The translations under genes were made by a program, and so were the position numbers. This document shows, piece by piece, positions 39,166 through 47,749 of a stretch of 64,000 nucleotides of DNA (its first letter is position 1; every line of letters starts with the position of its first letter). Below the pieces are notes generated by a model. That model was not told the origin of the DNA, did not search any database, and saw only the letters and a program-made list of their open reading frames with translations. The DNA is from Microbacterium terregens (lineage in GTDB: Bacteria > Actinomycetota > Actinomycetes > Actinomycetales > Microbacteriaceae): contig NZ_BAAAWH010000001.1 in the NCBI RefSeq assembly GCF_039534975.1, positions 2,666,001 through 2,730,000 of the forward strand, given 5' to 3'.

Positions 39166-39642
39166 TCACACGACGGTCGTGACCGTCCCGCCGGTCAGCG
39201 CGACGAGCTCGTCGAAGGTCATCGGGAAGACCGTGTGCGGCGTTCCGCCGGCGGCCCATATCTGGTCGAACGCGGCGAGATCCTCATCGATGACGGTGGG
39301 CAGCGGGGAGGGATGCCCTGTGGGGGCGACGCCGCCGATCGCCTGGCCGGTCGCGTCCCGGACCTGCTCGGCGCTCGCGCGGCGGATGCTGTCCCGTCCG
39401 AGCCGCTCGGCAAGGGCCGCGGTGTCCACGCGGTGCGCGCCGCTGGTCATGACCAGCAGCGGTTCGCCGTCGGACCAGAAGACGAGGCTGTTCGCGATGG
39501 CGCCGACCTGTACCCCGAGCGCGGCGGCGGCGAGCGGGGCGGTGGAGGCGGCATCCGGAAGCACGACGATATCGCCCGTGATGCCGGCGGCGCGGAGGGC
39601 GTCGTGGACGATACGACTGCGGGTGGGGAGCTGATCGGTCAC
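39166..39642 (-). CDS. YbaK/EbsC-type aminoacyl-tRNA deacylase-like protein
   Basis: 158 residues of the YbaK/ProX editing fold: GVQVGAIANSLVFW, the SGAHRVDTAAL loop, then a GGVAPTGH segment and a C-terminal FPMTFDELVALTGG. Relatives hydrolyse Cys-tRNA(Pro) or Ala-tRNA(Pro). The conserved YbaK lysine is not obvious here, so editing activity is a family-level guess. GTG start preceded by TAGGCT (39649-39654) at 6 bases, leaderless type. Confidence 0.85.
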   Translation of the reverse strand: MTDQLPTRSRIVHDALRAAGITGDIVVLPDAASTAPLAAAALGVQVGAIANSLVFWSDGEPLLVMTSGAHRVDTAALAERLGRDSIRRASAEQVRDATGQAIGGVAPTGHPSPLPTVIDEDLAAFDQIWAAGGTPHTVFPMTFDELVALTGGTVTTVV

Positions 39643-39673
39643 CCGACCAGCCTAGGCAGTCCCGGCGAGGTGA

Positions 39674-40054
39674 TCAGAGGCGCTCGAACAGGCCGATGAT
39701 GTTCCCTTCACTGTCTTCGAACCACGCCGAGCGCTCCCCGGCCATCTCCGCCACCCCGTCGACGGTCTTCAAGCCCGGAAAGTCGTACTCGAGGAATTCC
39801 ACGCCGTTCGCACGCAGCGAGGCCATGTCGGAGGTCAGGTCCTTGGTCGCCATGCCGAACACCGTGTTCTTGGCCGTTCCGGCGAAACCGGAACGGTAGA
39901 CCATGAGCGGTACTCCCGCGAGCCGGTAGATGACCGTCTCGGCGTCCTCCTGGATCTCCTCGGGTGTCAATCCCAGCACGCCCTCGTAGAACGACCGGGC
40001 ACGGGCCAGATCGGATGCCGCGACCACGGCGACACCCTGCGCATCTTCGAACAT
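39674..40054 (-). CDS. VOC family protein
   Basis: 126 residues with paired beta-alpha-beta3 modules: VAASDLARARSFYEGVLGLTP and SAWFEDSEGNIIGLFERL, the latter with the C-terminal glutamate of VOC proteins. Likely a glyoxalase/bleomycin-resistance-type protein of unassigned substrate. GAGGGGG precedes ATG 40054; longer readings upstream to 40201 are not supported. Confidence 0.86.
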   Translation of the reverse strand: MFEDAQGVAVVAASDLARARSFYEGVLGLTPEEIQEDAETVIYRLAGVPLMVYRSGFAGTAKNTVFGMATKDLTSDMASLRANGVEFLEYDFPGLKTVDGVAEMAGERSAWFEDSEGNIIGLFERL

Positions 40055-40382
40055 GACTGTCCCCCTCTTCCTTCTGTCGATTCGGGTCCTTCTGGCGCAG
40101 ACGGTACTCCGCTCGATGGGCCCCCGGTAGAGACGCGGCGGACGGCCGGCACGCCGTCGGCGGGTCGCGGCAGATCTCTTCGCGACCTCACTCGCTCGCA
40201 CAGCCTGGTGTGGATTAGCCCGCGCTGGTGGCGTTCATTGCGCAGTTTGCTGAACATCGAGCGGGGACGTTGAACGATCGGCTCAGCGATGGTGCAATGG
40301 GGGTGGATGTGCGCCGTTGCCATCCGCACGCCTCCGCCCGGTTCCCACGAAGACACCGCGCGGCTGATCGACGAGGACCATC
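40055..40382. other. Intergenic region (328 bp) before the amino-acid dehydrogenase
   Basis: No gene is supported here. It holds the upstream region of the VOC gene and the control region of the gene at 40383. A 5-base inverted repeat GTTCA (40233-40237) / TGAAC (40251-40255) frames TTGCGCAGTTTGC, a composition seen in Lrp/AsnC-type sites, and GAGGA near 40373 is the ribosome site. No regulator gene is adjacent. Confidence 0.4.
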
Positions 40383-41459
40383 ATGTCTGCGACCCTGCCT
40401 CTTCCCGATTTTCAGCACGAACGCGTCGAGACCCTCACCGGTCGACGCAGCGGGCTCTTCATCGCCGTCGCGCTGCATTCCTCGGTGCTGGGCTCAGCGC
40501 TGGGTGGTGCGCGCCTGTGGAGCTACCCGCACTGGAGCGACGCGCTCGGCGATGCGCTGCGTCTGTCCGCCGCCATGACCCTGAAGAACGCGGCGGCGGG
40601 GCTGGATGCCGGAGGCGGCAAGTCGGTGATCGCCCTGCCTTCGAGCACCCTGCTCGACGCCGATCGTCGACGCGGAGCCTTTCTCGACCTCGGTGATGCG
40701 GTCGAGTCACTGGACGGCCGGTACCGCACCGCGGAGGACGTCGGGTCGACCACCGAAGACATGCTGACCGTCAGCGAGCGCACGCGCCACGTCGTGGGTC
40801 TTCCGGAGGCCGGCGGCGGCTCCGGCGAGCCGGCCGGGCCGACCAGCCTCGGCGTGTACGAATCGCTGCGCGCCACACTCGAACGCATCACCGGCTCGGC
40901 GAACGTGGCCGGCCGTCGCATCACGATCTCAGGCTTGGGCCAGGTGGGCAGTCGGCTGGCCGTGCGCTTGAGCACGGAGGGCGCGCGGCTGACCGTCACG
41001 GACGTCAACCCCGCGAAGCGGGATCTTGCGTTGCAGCTCGGCGCCGATTGGATCGCTCCCGGCGAGGAGCACCTCGTGCCGGCCGACGTCTTCGTCCCCG
41101 CCGGCATCGGCGGACTTCTCACCGGCGAGGTCATCGACGCGCTCGAGGCGCGTGCCGTCTGCGGACCGGCGAACAACCCTTTGGCCGATCATTCGGGCGC
41201 CGAGCGACTGGCTGCCCGCGGCATCCTGTACGCCCCCGACTTCGTCGTGAACGCGGGTGGCGTGATCTACCTCGACCTAGAAGCGAAGCAGTGGGGTTCG
41301 CGGGACGAGACGATGGCGCGCGTCGCAGCGATCGGCGACACGGTCCGCCGCGTCTTCGACGAAGCGGAGTCGCGCGGAGTCACGCCGCTCGAGGCCGCAG
41401 AAGGCCTCGCCGCGGAGCGCCTGGCGGCGGGTTCGAGTCAGCACGCGTTGGCCGGCTGA
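40383..41459 (+). CDS. Leu/Val/Phe dehydrogenase family amino acid dehydrogenase
   Basis: 358 residues of the Glu/Leu/Phe/Val dehydrogenase superfamily. The N-terminal half holds LGGARLW and MTLKNAAAGLDAGGGKSVI, where the conserved lysine binds the substrate carboxylate. The NAD domain has GLGQVGSRLAVRL (GxGxxG). CGPANNPLADHSGAERLAARGILYAPDFVVNAGGVIYLD is the family's signature C-terminal block. It interconverts a branched or aromatic 2-oxo acid and the amino acid; valine versus leucine versus phenylalanine cannot be settled by eye. Confidence 0.92.
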   Translation: MSATLPLPDFQHERVETLTGRRSGLFIAVALHSSVLGSALGGARLWSYPHWSDALGDALRLSAAMTLKNAAAGLDAGGGKSVIALPSSTLLDADRRRGAFLDLGDAVESLDGRYRTAEDVGSTTEDMLTVSERTRHVVGLPEAGGGSGEPAGPTSLGVYESLRATLERITGSANVAGRRITISGLGQVGSRLAVRLSTEGARLTVTDVNPAKRDLALQLGADWIAPGEEHLVPADVFVPAGIGGLLTGEVIDALEARAVCGPANNPLADHSGAERLAARGILYAPDFVVNAGGVIYLDLEAKQWGSRDETMARVAAIGDTVRRVFDEAESRGVTPLEAAEGLAAERLAAGSSQHALAG

Positions 41460-41474
41460 GGTACCCCGCCGGGC

Positions 41475-42794
41475 CTAGAAGGGCGGTGGATCGCCGTCGG
41501 GAACGAATCGCAGCGTCGGGGCCGGGATGTCGATGTAGGTCAGGCCGCTCGGGCTGGTCCATTCGAGCGTGCCGGCGCCGAGCTGCCGGACCTGCCAGTC
41601 GGTCGCGTGTTTCAACGTGTGATGTCGCTTGCAGATGTGCGCGAGATTTCCTTCGCTGGTCTCGCCGCCGAGCGCGGCGTCATGAGAGTGGTCGATATCG
41701 CACCGCCAGGCCGGTTGCCGGCATCCGGGGAACCGACAGTGCTCGTCGCGGACCCGTAGGGCGCGCTCCAGGTCTTTCGTCGGTCGGTAGCGATCCACCG
41801 CCAGGACCGCCCCGGTGACCGGGTGCGTCATGACGCGGTCCCAGCCCGGGGCGTTAGCGGCGAGCCGGCGGGCGGTATCCGGATCGATCGGGCCGTAACC
41901 GGCGAGGTGGGCACCCTCATCGTGCACGCCCGCGAGCGTGAGCACGGGAACCGTGACCTGCACGTGCGCCCGAATCGCATCGACACCCTCACCTGCCGCG
42001 ACCGGGGCGCCGGCCAGCATCATGTCGGCGAAGATGTCGGCGCGGCGCTGGTCCAGTGTGCGGTCGTCGGTGCACGGCACGCCCGCGGCGGCATCTGAAC
42101 CCGCCGCGTCCGTGGCTCGTGCCGCCGCAGCGTCGGCACGAGCCATCTGTGTCACGCGGTCGAACATGCCGTGCGCGAGCACCGCGGGCTGGACGGTGAC
42201 CAGTTCGGCCATGTCGTCCTCGAGCTCGCGGAGGAACACGCCCCGGCGCGCTCGGGCCGACCGATGTCGTTCGGCGATCGAGACGGGCTGCGCGCTCTCG
42301 GCGATCGCGCGCACGATCGACCGCAGCCGACCGGGCGTTTCGACTTCGGCGCGATCCAGCGCCGCCAGCTCGAATTCCGCTCGGGATGAGTCATCCTCGA
42401 TCGAGCATCCGGCCTCCACGATCACGCCGGCGTGCATCCGGGTGATGCGCCCTTCGGCCAGCGCCGCGAAGGTGCGGGTGAATCGCATCAGCAGCGTTGT
42501 CCCTTCCGACATCCGCCGCTGCACTGTCCGCTCGGTGACCCGCAGCGCCGCCGCGATCTCGGCGGTGGTCTCCCGCAACGGCATCTCCCGATCCCGCCGC
42601 GCCGCATCGGGCAACCGGGCTGAGCGCAATTCGACGAGCTCGGTCGCCGCCGCGTACAGCGTCGCCTGATGAGCCTGCAACGCCCCGATCTGCGCCTCGG
42701 TGGCGACCATGCTGAAGATCAGACTGCGAAGCATCACCCGCACGGACTCGACCGGATCGACGGCCGGTGGATCGTCCAGATCGACGCTTGTCAT
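41475..42794 (-). CDS. DUF222/HNH endonuclease-domain protein
   Basis: 439 residues. The DUF222 region forms the N-terminal two-thirds. The C-terminus has an HNH nuclease site: RVRDEHCRFPGCRQPAWRCDIDHSHDAALGGETSEGNLAHICKRHHTLKHATDW, with DIDH and the C-terminal HH. Such genes are multicopy in actinobacteria and related to the REP13E12 repeat proteins of mycobacteria. Start ATG 42794 has CAAAAT-N6 and GGAAG just upstream; homology does not extend to ORF starts further out. A cluster of palindromes upstream (42884-42931) may be its target or operator. Confidence 0.88.
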   Translation of the reverse strand: MTSVDLDDPPAVDPVESVRVMLRSLIFSMVATEAQIGALQAHQATLYAAATELVELRSARLPDAARRDREMPLRETTAEIAAALRVTERTVQRRMSEGTTLLMRFTRTFAALAEGRITRMHAGVIVEAGCSIEDDSSRAEFELAALDRAEVETPGRLRSIVRAIAESAQPVSIAERHRSARARRGVFLRELEDDMAELVTVQPAVLAHGMFDRVTQMARADAAAARATDAAGSDAAAGVPCTDDRTLDQRRADIFADMMLAGAPVAAGEGVDAIRAHVQVTVPVLTLAGVHDEGAHLAGYGPIDPDTARRLAANAPGWDRVMTHPVTGAVLAVDRYRPTKDLERALRVRDEHCRFPGCRQPAWRCDIDHSHDAALGGETSEGNLAHICKRHHTLKHATDWQVRQLGAGTLEWTSPSGLTYIDIPAPTLRFVPDGDPPPF

Positions 42795-42883
42795 GCTTCC
42801 ATTTTGGCCGGGGCCTCCGACATTGAAGACGCGACTGCCCCTGGGAGAAAGCGCCCTTGACCACCCGGCGGGGAGCCCCAAAC

Positions 42884-42931
42884 GACACGTGTCTCGCGAC
42901 ATTGAGACATATGTCGCGACTCATCACGTGA
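42884..42931. repeat. Palindrome cluster upstream of the DUF222/HNH gene
   Basis: GACACGTGTC (42884-42893) and GACATATGTC (42906-42915) are perfect 10-bp palindromes with centres exactly 22 bp apart, about two helical turns. A third, TCACGTGA, is at 42924-42931. Overlapping them, TCGCGACAT (42894-42902) and ATGTCGCGA (42911-42919) form a 9-bp inverted repeat. The rest of the 227-base gap up to the tRNA has the terminator at 42989-43017. Confidence 0.65.
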
Positions 42932-42988
42932 GTAGGCCTGAGGGGCTCGTCCACACCCAGGAGTTCGAGTCGCCGCACGCATCAACGC

Positions 42989-43017
42989 CAGAAGCCCCCG
43001 ACAAGCGGGGGCTTCTG
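42989..43017 (-). terminator. Hairpin terminator downstream of tRNA-Ala
   Basis: CAGAAGCCCCCG (42989-43000) pairs with CGGGGGCTTCTG (43006-43017) around a 5-base loop. It begins 5 bases beyond the tRNA 3' end in the direction of tRNA transcription, so it ends that transcript. Confidence 0.85.
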
Positions 43018-43021
43018 ACTT

Positions 43022-43097
43022 TGGTGGACCTGAGGGGACTCGAACCCCTGACCCCCTCGATGCGAACGAGGTGCGCTACCAGCTGCGCCACAGGCCC
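43022..43097 (-). tRNA. tRNA-Ala (anticodon CGC), CCA encoded
   Basis: Cloverleaf read on the minus strand: acceptor GGGCCTG pairs with CAGGTCC (one G-U), D arm GCGC/GCGC with AGCTGGTA loop, anticodon stem CCTCG/CGAGG with loop TTCGCAT giving anticodon CGC (codon GCG, Ala), T arm AGGGG/CCCCT with TTCGAGT loop, discriminator A, then an encoded CCA (43022-43024). Body length is 73 bases plus CCA. Confidence 0.96.
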
Positions 43098-43139
43098 TGA
43101 ACCTCCGACAGGCTATCACGCTGCCTGAGGGCGGCCGGA

Positions 43140-43748
43140 TCAGTCCGGTCGCGTCAGGTGGAACACCGCGTCCACAACCGAGTACTCGTCCCGGTACCCG
43201 CTGCGGGCGATCGGGCGCATCGCCGCGGTGTCGACCCGACCATCCTCCAGGATGAACCGCTCGTCCAGATGCACGCCCACGACCTGGCCGAGCACCAGGT
43301 GGTGCTCGGTCGACCTGCCCGCGGCATCCGTCAGCTGAAGGGTCTGCGTCACGACGCACTCCAACGCGACCGGGCTGGCGGCGACCCGCGGGGGCGCGAC
43401 GAGACGCGACGCCGCCGGCTCGAGCCCGGCGAAGGCGAACTCGGACTCGCCGCGTCCCAGGGTGGCCGACGACTGATTCATCGCCTCCCGCAGATCGAAG
43501 GTCGCGAGATTCCAGACGAACTCGCCGCGATCCAGCGCGTGGGATGCCGAATCCTTCATTCCCGCGCTCGAGAACATCACGGTGGGCGGGTTGTCGGACA
43601 CGGCGTTGAAGAAGCTGTAGGGCGCCAGGTTGGGAGTGCCGTCGGCATCCAGCGTTGAGATCCAGCCGATCGGCCGGGGAGCGATCATCGCCTTGAACGG
43701 ATCGTGCGGAAGCCGGGCTCGGTCGCGCGCGGAGGGTTCGTAGAACAC
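43140..43748 (-). CDS. Flavin reductase-like (FMN-binding split barrel) protein
   Basis: 202 residues of the flavin-reductase-like domain: PFKAMIAPRPIGWISTLDADGTPNLAPYSFFNAVSDNPPTVMFSSAG is the FMN-binding signature, followed by NLATFDLREAMNQSSATLGRGESEF. Members act as flavin reductases or as flavin-dependent oxidoreductases of unknown substrate. The GTG at 43748 is the first reasonable start after the upstream gene's stop (43771). The ribosome site is weak, so coupling with that gene is inferred. Confidence 0.85.
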   Translation of the reverse strand: MFYEPSARDRARLPHDPFKAMIAPRPIGWISTLDADGTPNLAPYSFFNAVSDNPPTVMFSSAGMKDSASHALDRGEFVWNLATFDLREAMNQSSATLGRGESEFAFAGLEPAASRLVAPPRVAASPVALECVVTQTLQLTDAAGRSTEHHLVLGQVVGVHLDERFILEDGRVDTAAMRPIARSGYRDEYSVVDAVFHLTRPD

Positions 43749-43770
43749 GGGTGGAGCTTGCGGCGTGCGC

Positions 43771-44658
43771 TCAGCCGGCGCGGCTGGCGAGCAGCCGGCG
43801 GACGTGGGCTTCGATCTCGGCGTCGTCGACCCTGCCCATCGCCGCGTACGGAGATGCCTCGGCGCCCTGCCGTGCCGCGCGGGCCGCCGCGATCGACGGC
43901 GGACGGCGGTCGGCGGCGCGCTGGCGGCCGGCCTCTTCGACCGCGGCCTGGCGGAGGGCCTCGCGGGCCGCAGCGGCGTCCAGCACCGCGGCCGCACGGG
44001 ATCCCGCTGAGACGGTGAGGGGTCGCGGCAGCTCACGGGGCGCCCATCCCGTGCTGCGGCTGGCGGTGAGTTCGACGTCCTGGACGACGCGCGGCACGCG
44101 AGCCGATGCGTCCTCGATCGCGACCCGCTCCACAGAGCGCGCCCCGACCCGGGTCATGCGTCCGAGCAGCAGTCCAGACATCGTCGCGACGCCGACCCCC
44201 GTCCACAGCACCAGCTGCGAGCCGCTCATCACGACCTGCCACCCGCCCCACACGGCGACGCCGACGGCGCCGAGTCCGAGAACGGTCAGCGCCAGGCGCG
44301 TTCGGCGACGGGCTCGCGCGCGACGAGCGGTCGGCCGGGAGCGCGCTGCGGCACGTTCGTCGCGCGCCTGAGCGAGATCCATGCGCGCCTGCTCGAGGGC
44401 GGTGTGCTCGCGCTCGGCGACTACTCGGCGGGCAAGCCGCTGCTGGGCCAGCGCCGTGCGCGCATTCAACTCGAGCTGAACCTCATGCGGCGCCTCGCTC
44501 GTCTCCGCAAGCACGCGCAGCGCCTGATTGAGGCGGACGGCGTTGCGCTCCGCCGCGTCGAACTGGCGGCGACTGTGCCACGACGGCAGCAGGTAGACCA
44601 TCCACAGGAGCACGGCGACGAGCACGATTACTCCCCCGCCAAGTACCTGCCCACCCAT
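43771..44658 (-). CDS. Hypothetical membrane protein with coiled region
   Basis: 295 residues: an N-terminal transmembrane helix (GGGVIVLVAVLLWMVYLLPSW), an Arg/Ala/Glu-rich coiled segment (about 35-120), two further hydrophobic helices around 135-185 (LALTVLGLGAVGVAVWGGW, LVLWTGVGVATMSGLLLG), and an Ala/Arg-rich cytoplasmic tail. The family is common in Microbacteriaceae but uncharacterised. TACCGT (44666-44671) 7 bases before the ATG supports 44658 and a leaderless mRNA. Confidence 0.75.
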   Translation of the reverse strand: MGGQVLGGGVIVLVAVLLWMVYLLPSWHSRRQFDAAERNAVRLNQALRVLAETSEAPHEVQLELNARTALAQQRLARRVVAEREHTALEQARMDLAQARDERAAARSRPTARRARARRRTRLALTVLGLGAVGVAVWGGWQVVMSGSQLVLWTGVGVATMSGLLLGRMTRVGARSVERVAIEDASARVPRVVQDVELTASRSTGWAPRELPRPLTVSAGSRAAAVLDAAAAREALRQAAVEEAGRQRAADRRPPSIAAARAARQGAEASPYAAMGRVDDAEIEAHVRRLLASRAG

Positions 44659-44714
44659 GCGGTCAACGGTAGGCGACGCGGTGCCCTCGCCCCGGCATCC
44701 TGCGGCGTGTCGTG

Positions 44715-45344
44715 TCAGGCCCGCGAACGATCGGCGGGCGGCACGGTGGCGGCGTCGCGCGGCGCACGTCCCTGCACCCAGCGCTGCAGAACGCCTTCGG
44801 GCACGTCCTCGCGGGTGAGGGCGAACGCGTAGTGGTCCCGCCAATCACCGTCGATGTGGATGAACCGGCGCCGCAGCCCCTCGTACCGGAAGCCGAGCTT
44901 CTCGACCACGCGCAGGCTGGCAACGTTCTCGGGACGGATGCAGATCTCCATCCGGTGCAGCCGCATCTCCGAGAAGCACAGGTCGGTTGCCAGCGCCACG
45001 GACGTGGTGGTGATGCCGCGCCCGGCGAATCGTTCGCTGACCCAGTAGCCGATGGTGGCCGACGCGAGCGACCCGCGGGCGATGCCCCACACGTTCAGCT
45101 GACCGGCGAGTTCCCCGTCATCCTCCATGACGAACGGGATGCCGGTGCCGTCGCGGTACTGCTGCAGCAGCCGCCGGACACCGGTGCGCATGTCGAACGA
45201 CACCGGACCGTCGGGGCTCGTCGCCTCCCACGGCTGCAGCCACGCCCGATTGGACAGCAGCTCGTGCTGCAGGATGCGCGCGTCGCGAGGACGGACGAGG
45301 CGGATGCCCACGTTCCCATGGCGAAGAGGAGCCGTCAGATCCAC
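44715..45344 (-). CDS. GNAT family N-acetyltransferase (RimJ-like)
   Basis: 209 residues. The acetyl-CoA binding region is IGYWVSERFAGRGITTTSVALATDLCF (the R/Q-x-x-G-x-G/A motif in modified form), followed by LHRMEICIRPENVASLRVVEKLGFRYEGLRRRF. Likely acts on an N-terminal amine or a small molecule, RimJ/RimL style. GAGGGGG precedes the GTG. It follows galU by 23 bases in the same orientation. Confidence 0.86.
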   Translation of the reverse strand: MDLTAPLRHGNVGIRLVRPRDARILQHELLSNRAWLQPWEATSPDGPVSFDMRTGVRRLLQQYRDGTGIPFVMEDDGELAGQLNVWGIARGSLASATIGYWVSERFAGRGITTTSVALATDLCFSEMRLHRMEICIRPENVASLRVVEKLGFRYEGLRRRFIHIDGDWRDHYAFALTREDVPEGVLQRWVQGRAPRDAATVPPADRSRA

Positions 45345-45367
45345 GACACCCCCTCGAACCTGCGGCG

Positions 45368-46255
45368 CTACAGGGTCGCCGCGAACTCTTTGAACCAGGG
45401 ACGCAGCTCGGGTCCGAGATCCTCACGATCCGCGGCGAGTTGCACGATGGCCTTGATGTAGTCCACCCTATCGCCGGTGTCGTACCGACGTCCGCGGAAT
45501 ACGACGCCGTACACGCCGGGTCCCGCGGCATCCGTGGCGAGTTCCTGGAGCGCGTCGGTCAGTTGGATCTCGCCGCCCTTGCCGGGTTCAGTGCGGTCGA
45601 GGATGTCGAAGATCGCGGGAGTCAGCACGTAGCGGCCGATGATGGCGAGGTTCGAGGGCGCGTCTTCGCGCTTGGGCTTCTCGACGAGACCGGTGACGCG
45701 CACGATGTCCGGATCGTCGGTCGCCTCGACGGCCGCGGCCCCGTACATGTGGATCTGGGCGGGATCGACTTCCATCAGGGCGATGATGGTCGCGCCGTTC
45801 CGCTCGTGCTGCGCGATCATCGTGGTCAGAAGCGCATCGCGCTCATCGATCAGGTCGTCGCCCAGCATCACCGCGAACGGCGACTCGCCGACGTGCGCGC
45901 GGGCGCGGGAGACGGCATGCCCGAGGCCTCGCGGCTCGCCCTGGCGGACGAAGTGGATGTCGGCCAGGTCGCTGGAGTCCATCACGCGCTTGAGCCGATC
46001 CGCATCGCCCTTGTCGCGCAGCTTCACCTCGAGCTCCGGAACCGAGTCGAAGTGGTTCGAGATCGCGTTCTTGTTGCGCCCGATGATCACCAGGATGTCG
46101 TTGATGCCCGCCTGCGCCGCCTCTTCGACCACGTACTGGATCGCGGGTTTGTCCACGACCGGGAGCATCTCCTTGGGCATGGCTTTGGTGGCGGGCAGGA
46201 ACCGGGTGCCGAGGCCGGCTGCAGGAATCACGGCCTTCATGGGCTTGGGGGGCAT
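45368..46255 (-). CDS. galU: UTP--glucose-1-phosphate uridylyltransferase
   Basis: 295 residues. AAGLGTRFLPATKAMPKEMLPVVDKPAIQYVVEEA is the nucleotidyltransferase signature with the catalytic lysines, LGDDLIDE holds the metal site, and VEKPKREDAPSNLAIIGRYVL is the sugar-phosphate region. It makes UDP-glucose for polysaccharides and glycolipids. The ATG at 46255 has TAGAGT (46262-46267) 6 bases upstream, and fthC is divergent from it. Confidence 0.95.
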   Translation of the reverse strand: MPPKPMKAVIPAAGLGTRFLPATKAMPKEMLPVVDKPAIQYVVEEAAQAGINDILVIIGRNKNAISNHFDSVPELEVKLRDKGDADRLKRVMDSSDLADIHFVRQGEPRGLGHAVSRARAHVGESPFAVMLGDDLIDERDALLTTMIAQHERNGATIIALMEVDPAQIHMYGAAAVEATDDPDIVRVTGLVEKPKREDAPSNLAIIGRYVLTPAIFDILDRTEPGKGGEIQLTDALQELATDAAGPGVYGVVFRGRRYDTGDRVDYIKAIVQLAADREDLGPELRPWFKEFAATL

Positions 46256-46350
46256 GGGACAACTCTACTGACGGCGTCACGGTCCCTGTGCCGACGGCGT
46301 CGCTCTTGCCCTCGGCCGGGCTGCATGATAATCGCGCCTAGAATCGACCC

Positions 46351-46947
46351 ATGCACGACGACATCGCAACTGCCAAGCGCGCGCTGCGAGCCGAGCTGCG
46401 TGAGCGGCGCCAACTGCTCTCTCAGACGGCCCGGGACGCTGCCGCCACAGGCATCCGCGAGCAGCTCGACACGCTCGTGGATTCGCTCGGTGTCCGGTCG
46501 ATGTCGTGCTTCCTGTCGATTCCCACCGAGCCCGGAACGCGGGAGTTCGTCGACGCGGCCGTCCGCCGCGGCATCCGCGTGCTCCTGCCCGTGACACGAA
46601 CCGACGGTCTGCTCGACTGGTCGGTCGCGCACCCAGACTTCGACATCGCCGAGGGCATGTTCGGTCTGCCCGAGCCGGTGGGCGAGCTGCTCGGTCCGAT
46701 CGCGGTCAACGACGTCGACGTGCTCGTGATTCCCGCCGCAGCCGTCGACCGCAACGGCATGCGCCTGGGGTGGGGCCGCGGCTTCTTCGACAAGACACTC
46801 GGCTCGATGGAGGGATGCCCGCCCGTCTATGCGGTCATCTACGACTCCGAGCTTCTCGACGAGGTTCCCAGCGACCTGCACGACCAGCCGGTGACCGGCG
46901 TCGTGACACCTACTCAGACCCTCATCCTCGCGCCTGCCCGGCCCTGA
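46351..46947 (+). CDS. 5-formyltetrahydrofolate cyclo-ligase
   Basis: 198 residues. KRALRAELRERRQLL is the N-terminal ATP-binding helix, and PAAAVDRNGMRLGWGRGFFDKTL is the family's C-terminal signature. It converts 5-formyl-THF to 5,10-methenyl-THF using ATP. Leaderless start: TAGAAT (46339-46344) 6 bases before ATG. The short gene at 46966 follows on the same strand, as commonly seen in actinobacteria. Confidence 0.93.
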   Translation: MHDDIATAKRALRAELRERRQLLSQTARDAAATGIREQLDTLVDSLGVRSMSCFLSIPTEPGTREFVDAAVRRGIRVLLPVTRTDGLLDWSVAHPDFDIAEGMFGLPEPVGELLGPIAVNDVDVLVIPAAAVDRNGMRLGWGRGFFDKTLGSMEGCPPVYAVIYDSELLDEVPSDLHDQPVTGVVTPTQTLILAPARP

Positions 46948-46965
46948 TCGTCCGAAAGCACCCCC

Positions 46966-47271
46966 ATGCCTACCTATGCCTATGCCTGCAAAGAATGCGG
47001 ACACCGCTTCGATGCCGTGCAGTCCTTCGCCGAACCCACCCTCACCGAATGCCCCGTGTGCGCGGGAACCCTCCGCAAGGAGTACGGATCGATCGGGGTG
47101 ACCTTCAACGGTTCCGGCTTCTACCGCACCGACTCCCGGGCAGCCGAGAAGAAGAGCTCCGAATCGTCTAGCTCATCGAGCTCGGTTCCGTCCACCGCTG
47201 GTGCCTCCTCGACGTCTGGGGCATCATCAAAACCAGAGGCGAAAACCTCTCCTGCACCGTCAGGAACATAG
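46966..47271 (+). CDS. FmdB-family zinc-ribbon protein
   Basis: 101 residues. PTYAYACKECGHRFDAVQSF and TECPVCAGTLRKEYG supply two CxxC pairs for one zinc ribbon, followed by GVTFNGSGFYRTDSR and a Ser/Lys-rich low-complexity tail. The family is regulatory or structural, role unresolved. Between cyclo-ligase and mscL in the common actinobacterial order. Confidence 0.88.
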   Translation: MPTYAYACKECGHRFDAVQSFAEPTLTECPVCAGTLRKEYGSIGVTFNGSGFYRTDSRAAEKKSSESSSSSSSVPSTAGASSTSGASSKPEAKTSPAPSGT

Positions 47272-47305
47272 TCGGCTTCGGCCGGAGATAGGTCAGGTGG
47301 TTCAC

Positions 47306-47725
47306 GTGATCCAGGGATTCAAGGAATTCATCCTCCGGGGAAACGTCATCGATCTCGCCGTCGCGGTGGTCATCGGCGCAGCGTTCACAGCGATTGTGAA
47401 CGTGCTGGTGGCGGCCCTCATAAATCCCCTCATCGGCCTGTTCTTCGCGGCCGACAGTCTCGACACCGCGCTGCAGGTGACCGTCCCCACTCTCCTCGGT
47501 GGGACCACGACGTTCTCCTTCGGTGCGATCCTCGGCGCGATCATCAACTTCCTCGCCGTCGCGCTCGTGGTCTACTTCGTCTTCGTCATGCCCATGAACC
47601 ACGCGAAGGAGCGTGCCGCCGCCAAGGCGGGTGTGGTCGAGGGCGACGAGCCGCTGCCCACCGAGGCTGAACTGCTCGTGCAGATCCGCGACCTGCTGCA
47701 GCGAGACCCCGCAGCCGGTCGCTGA
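47306..47725 (+). CDS. mscL: Large-conductance mechanosensitive channel
   Basis: 139 residues. GFKEFILRGNVIDLAVAVVIGAAFTAIVNVLVA is the amphipathic S1 plus TM1 signature, and a second transmembrane helix (FGAILGAIINFLAVALVVYFVFVMPMN) follows a short extracellular loop. The C-terminal helix is charged. It opens on membrane tension to release solutes during hypo-osmotic shock. GTG 47306 fits the homologous start; GTG 47297 in frame is the alternative. Confidence 0.94.
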   Translation: MIQGFKEFILRGNVIDLAVAVVIGAAFTAIVNVLVAALINPLIGLFFAADSLDTALQVTVPTLLGGTTTFSFGAILGAIINFLAVALVVYFVFVMPMNHAKERAAAKAGVVEGDEPLPTEAELLVQIRDLLQRDPAAGR

Positions 47726-47749
47726 GCGCCCGGCCCGCACCGCGAGACC

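Noticed and set aside
42951..42984. A tRNA-like 3' tail (GAGTTCGAGT) next to the terminator, possibly an attachment duplicate
   Set aside because: The T-arm cannot pair and there is no integrase or duplicated tRNA end; the resemblance is limited to TTCGAGT.
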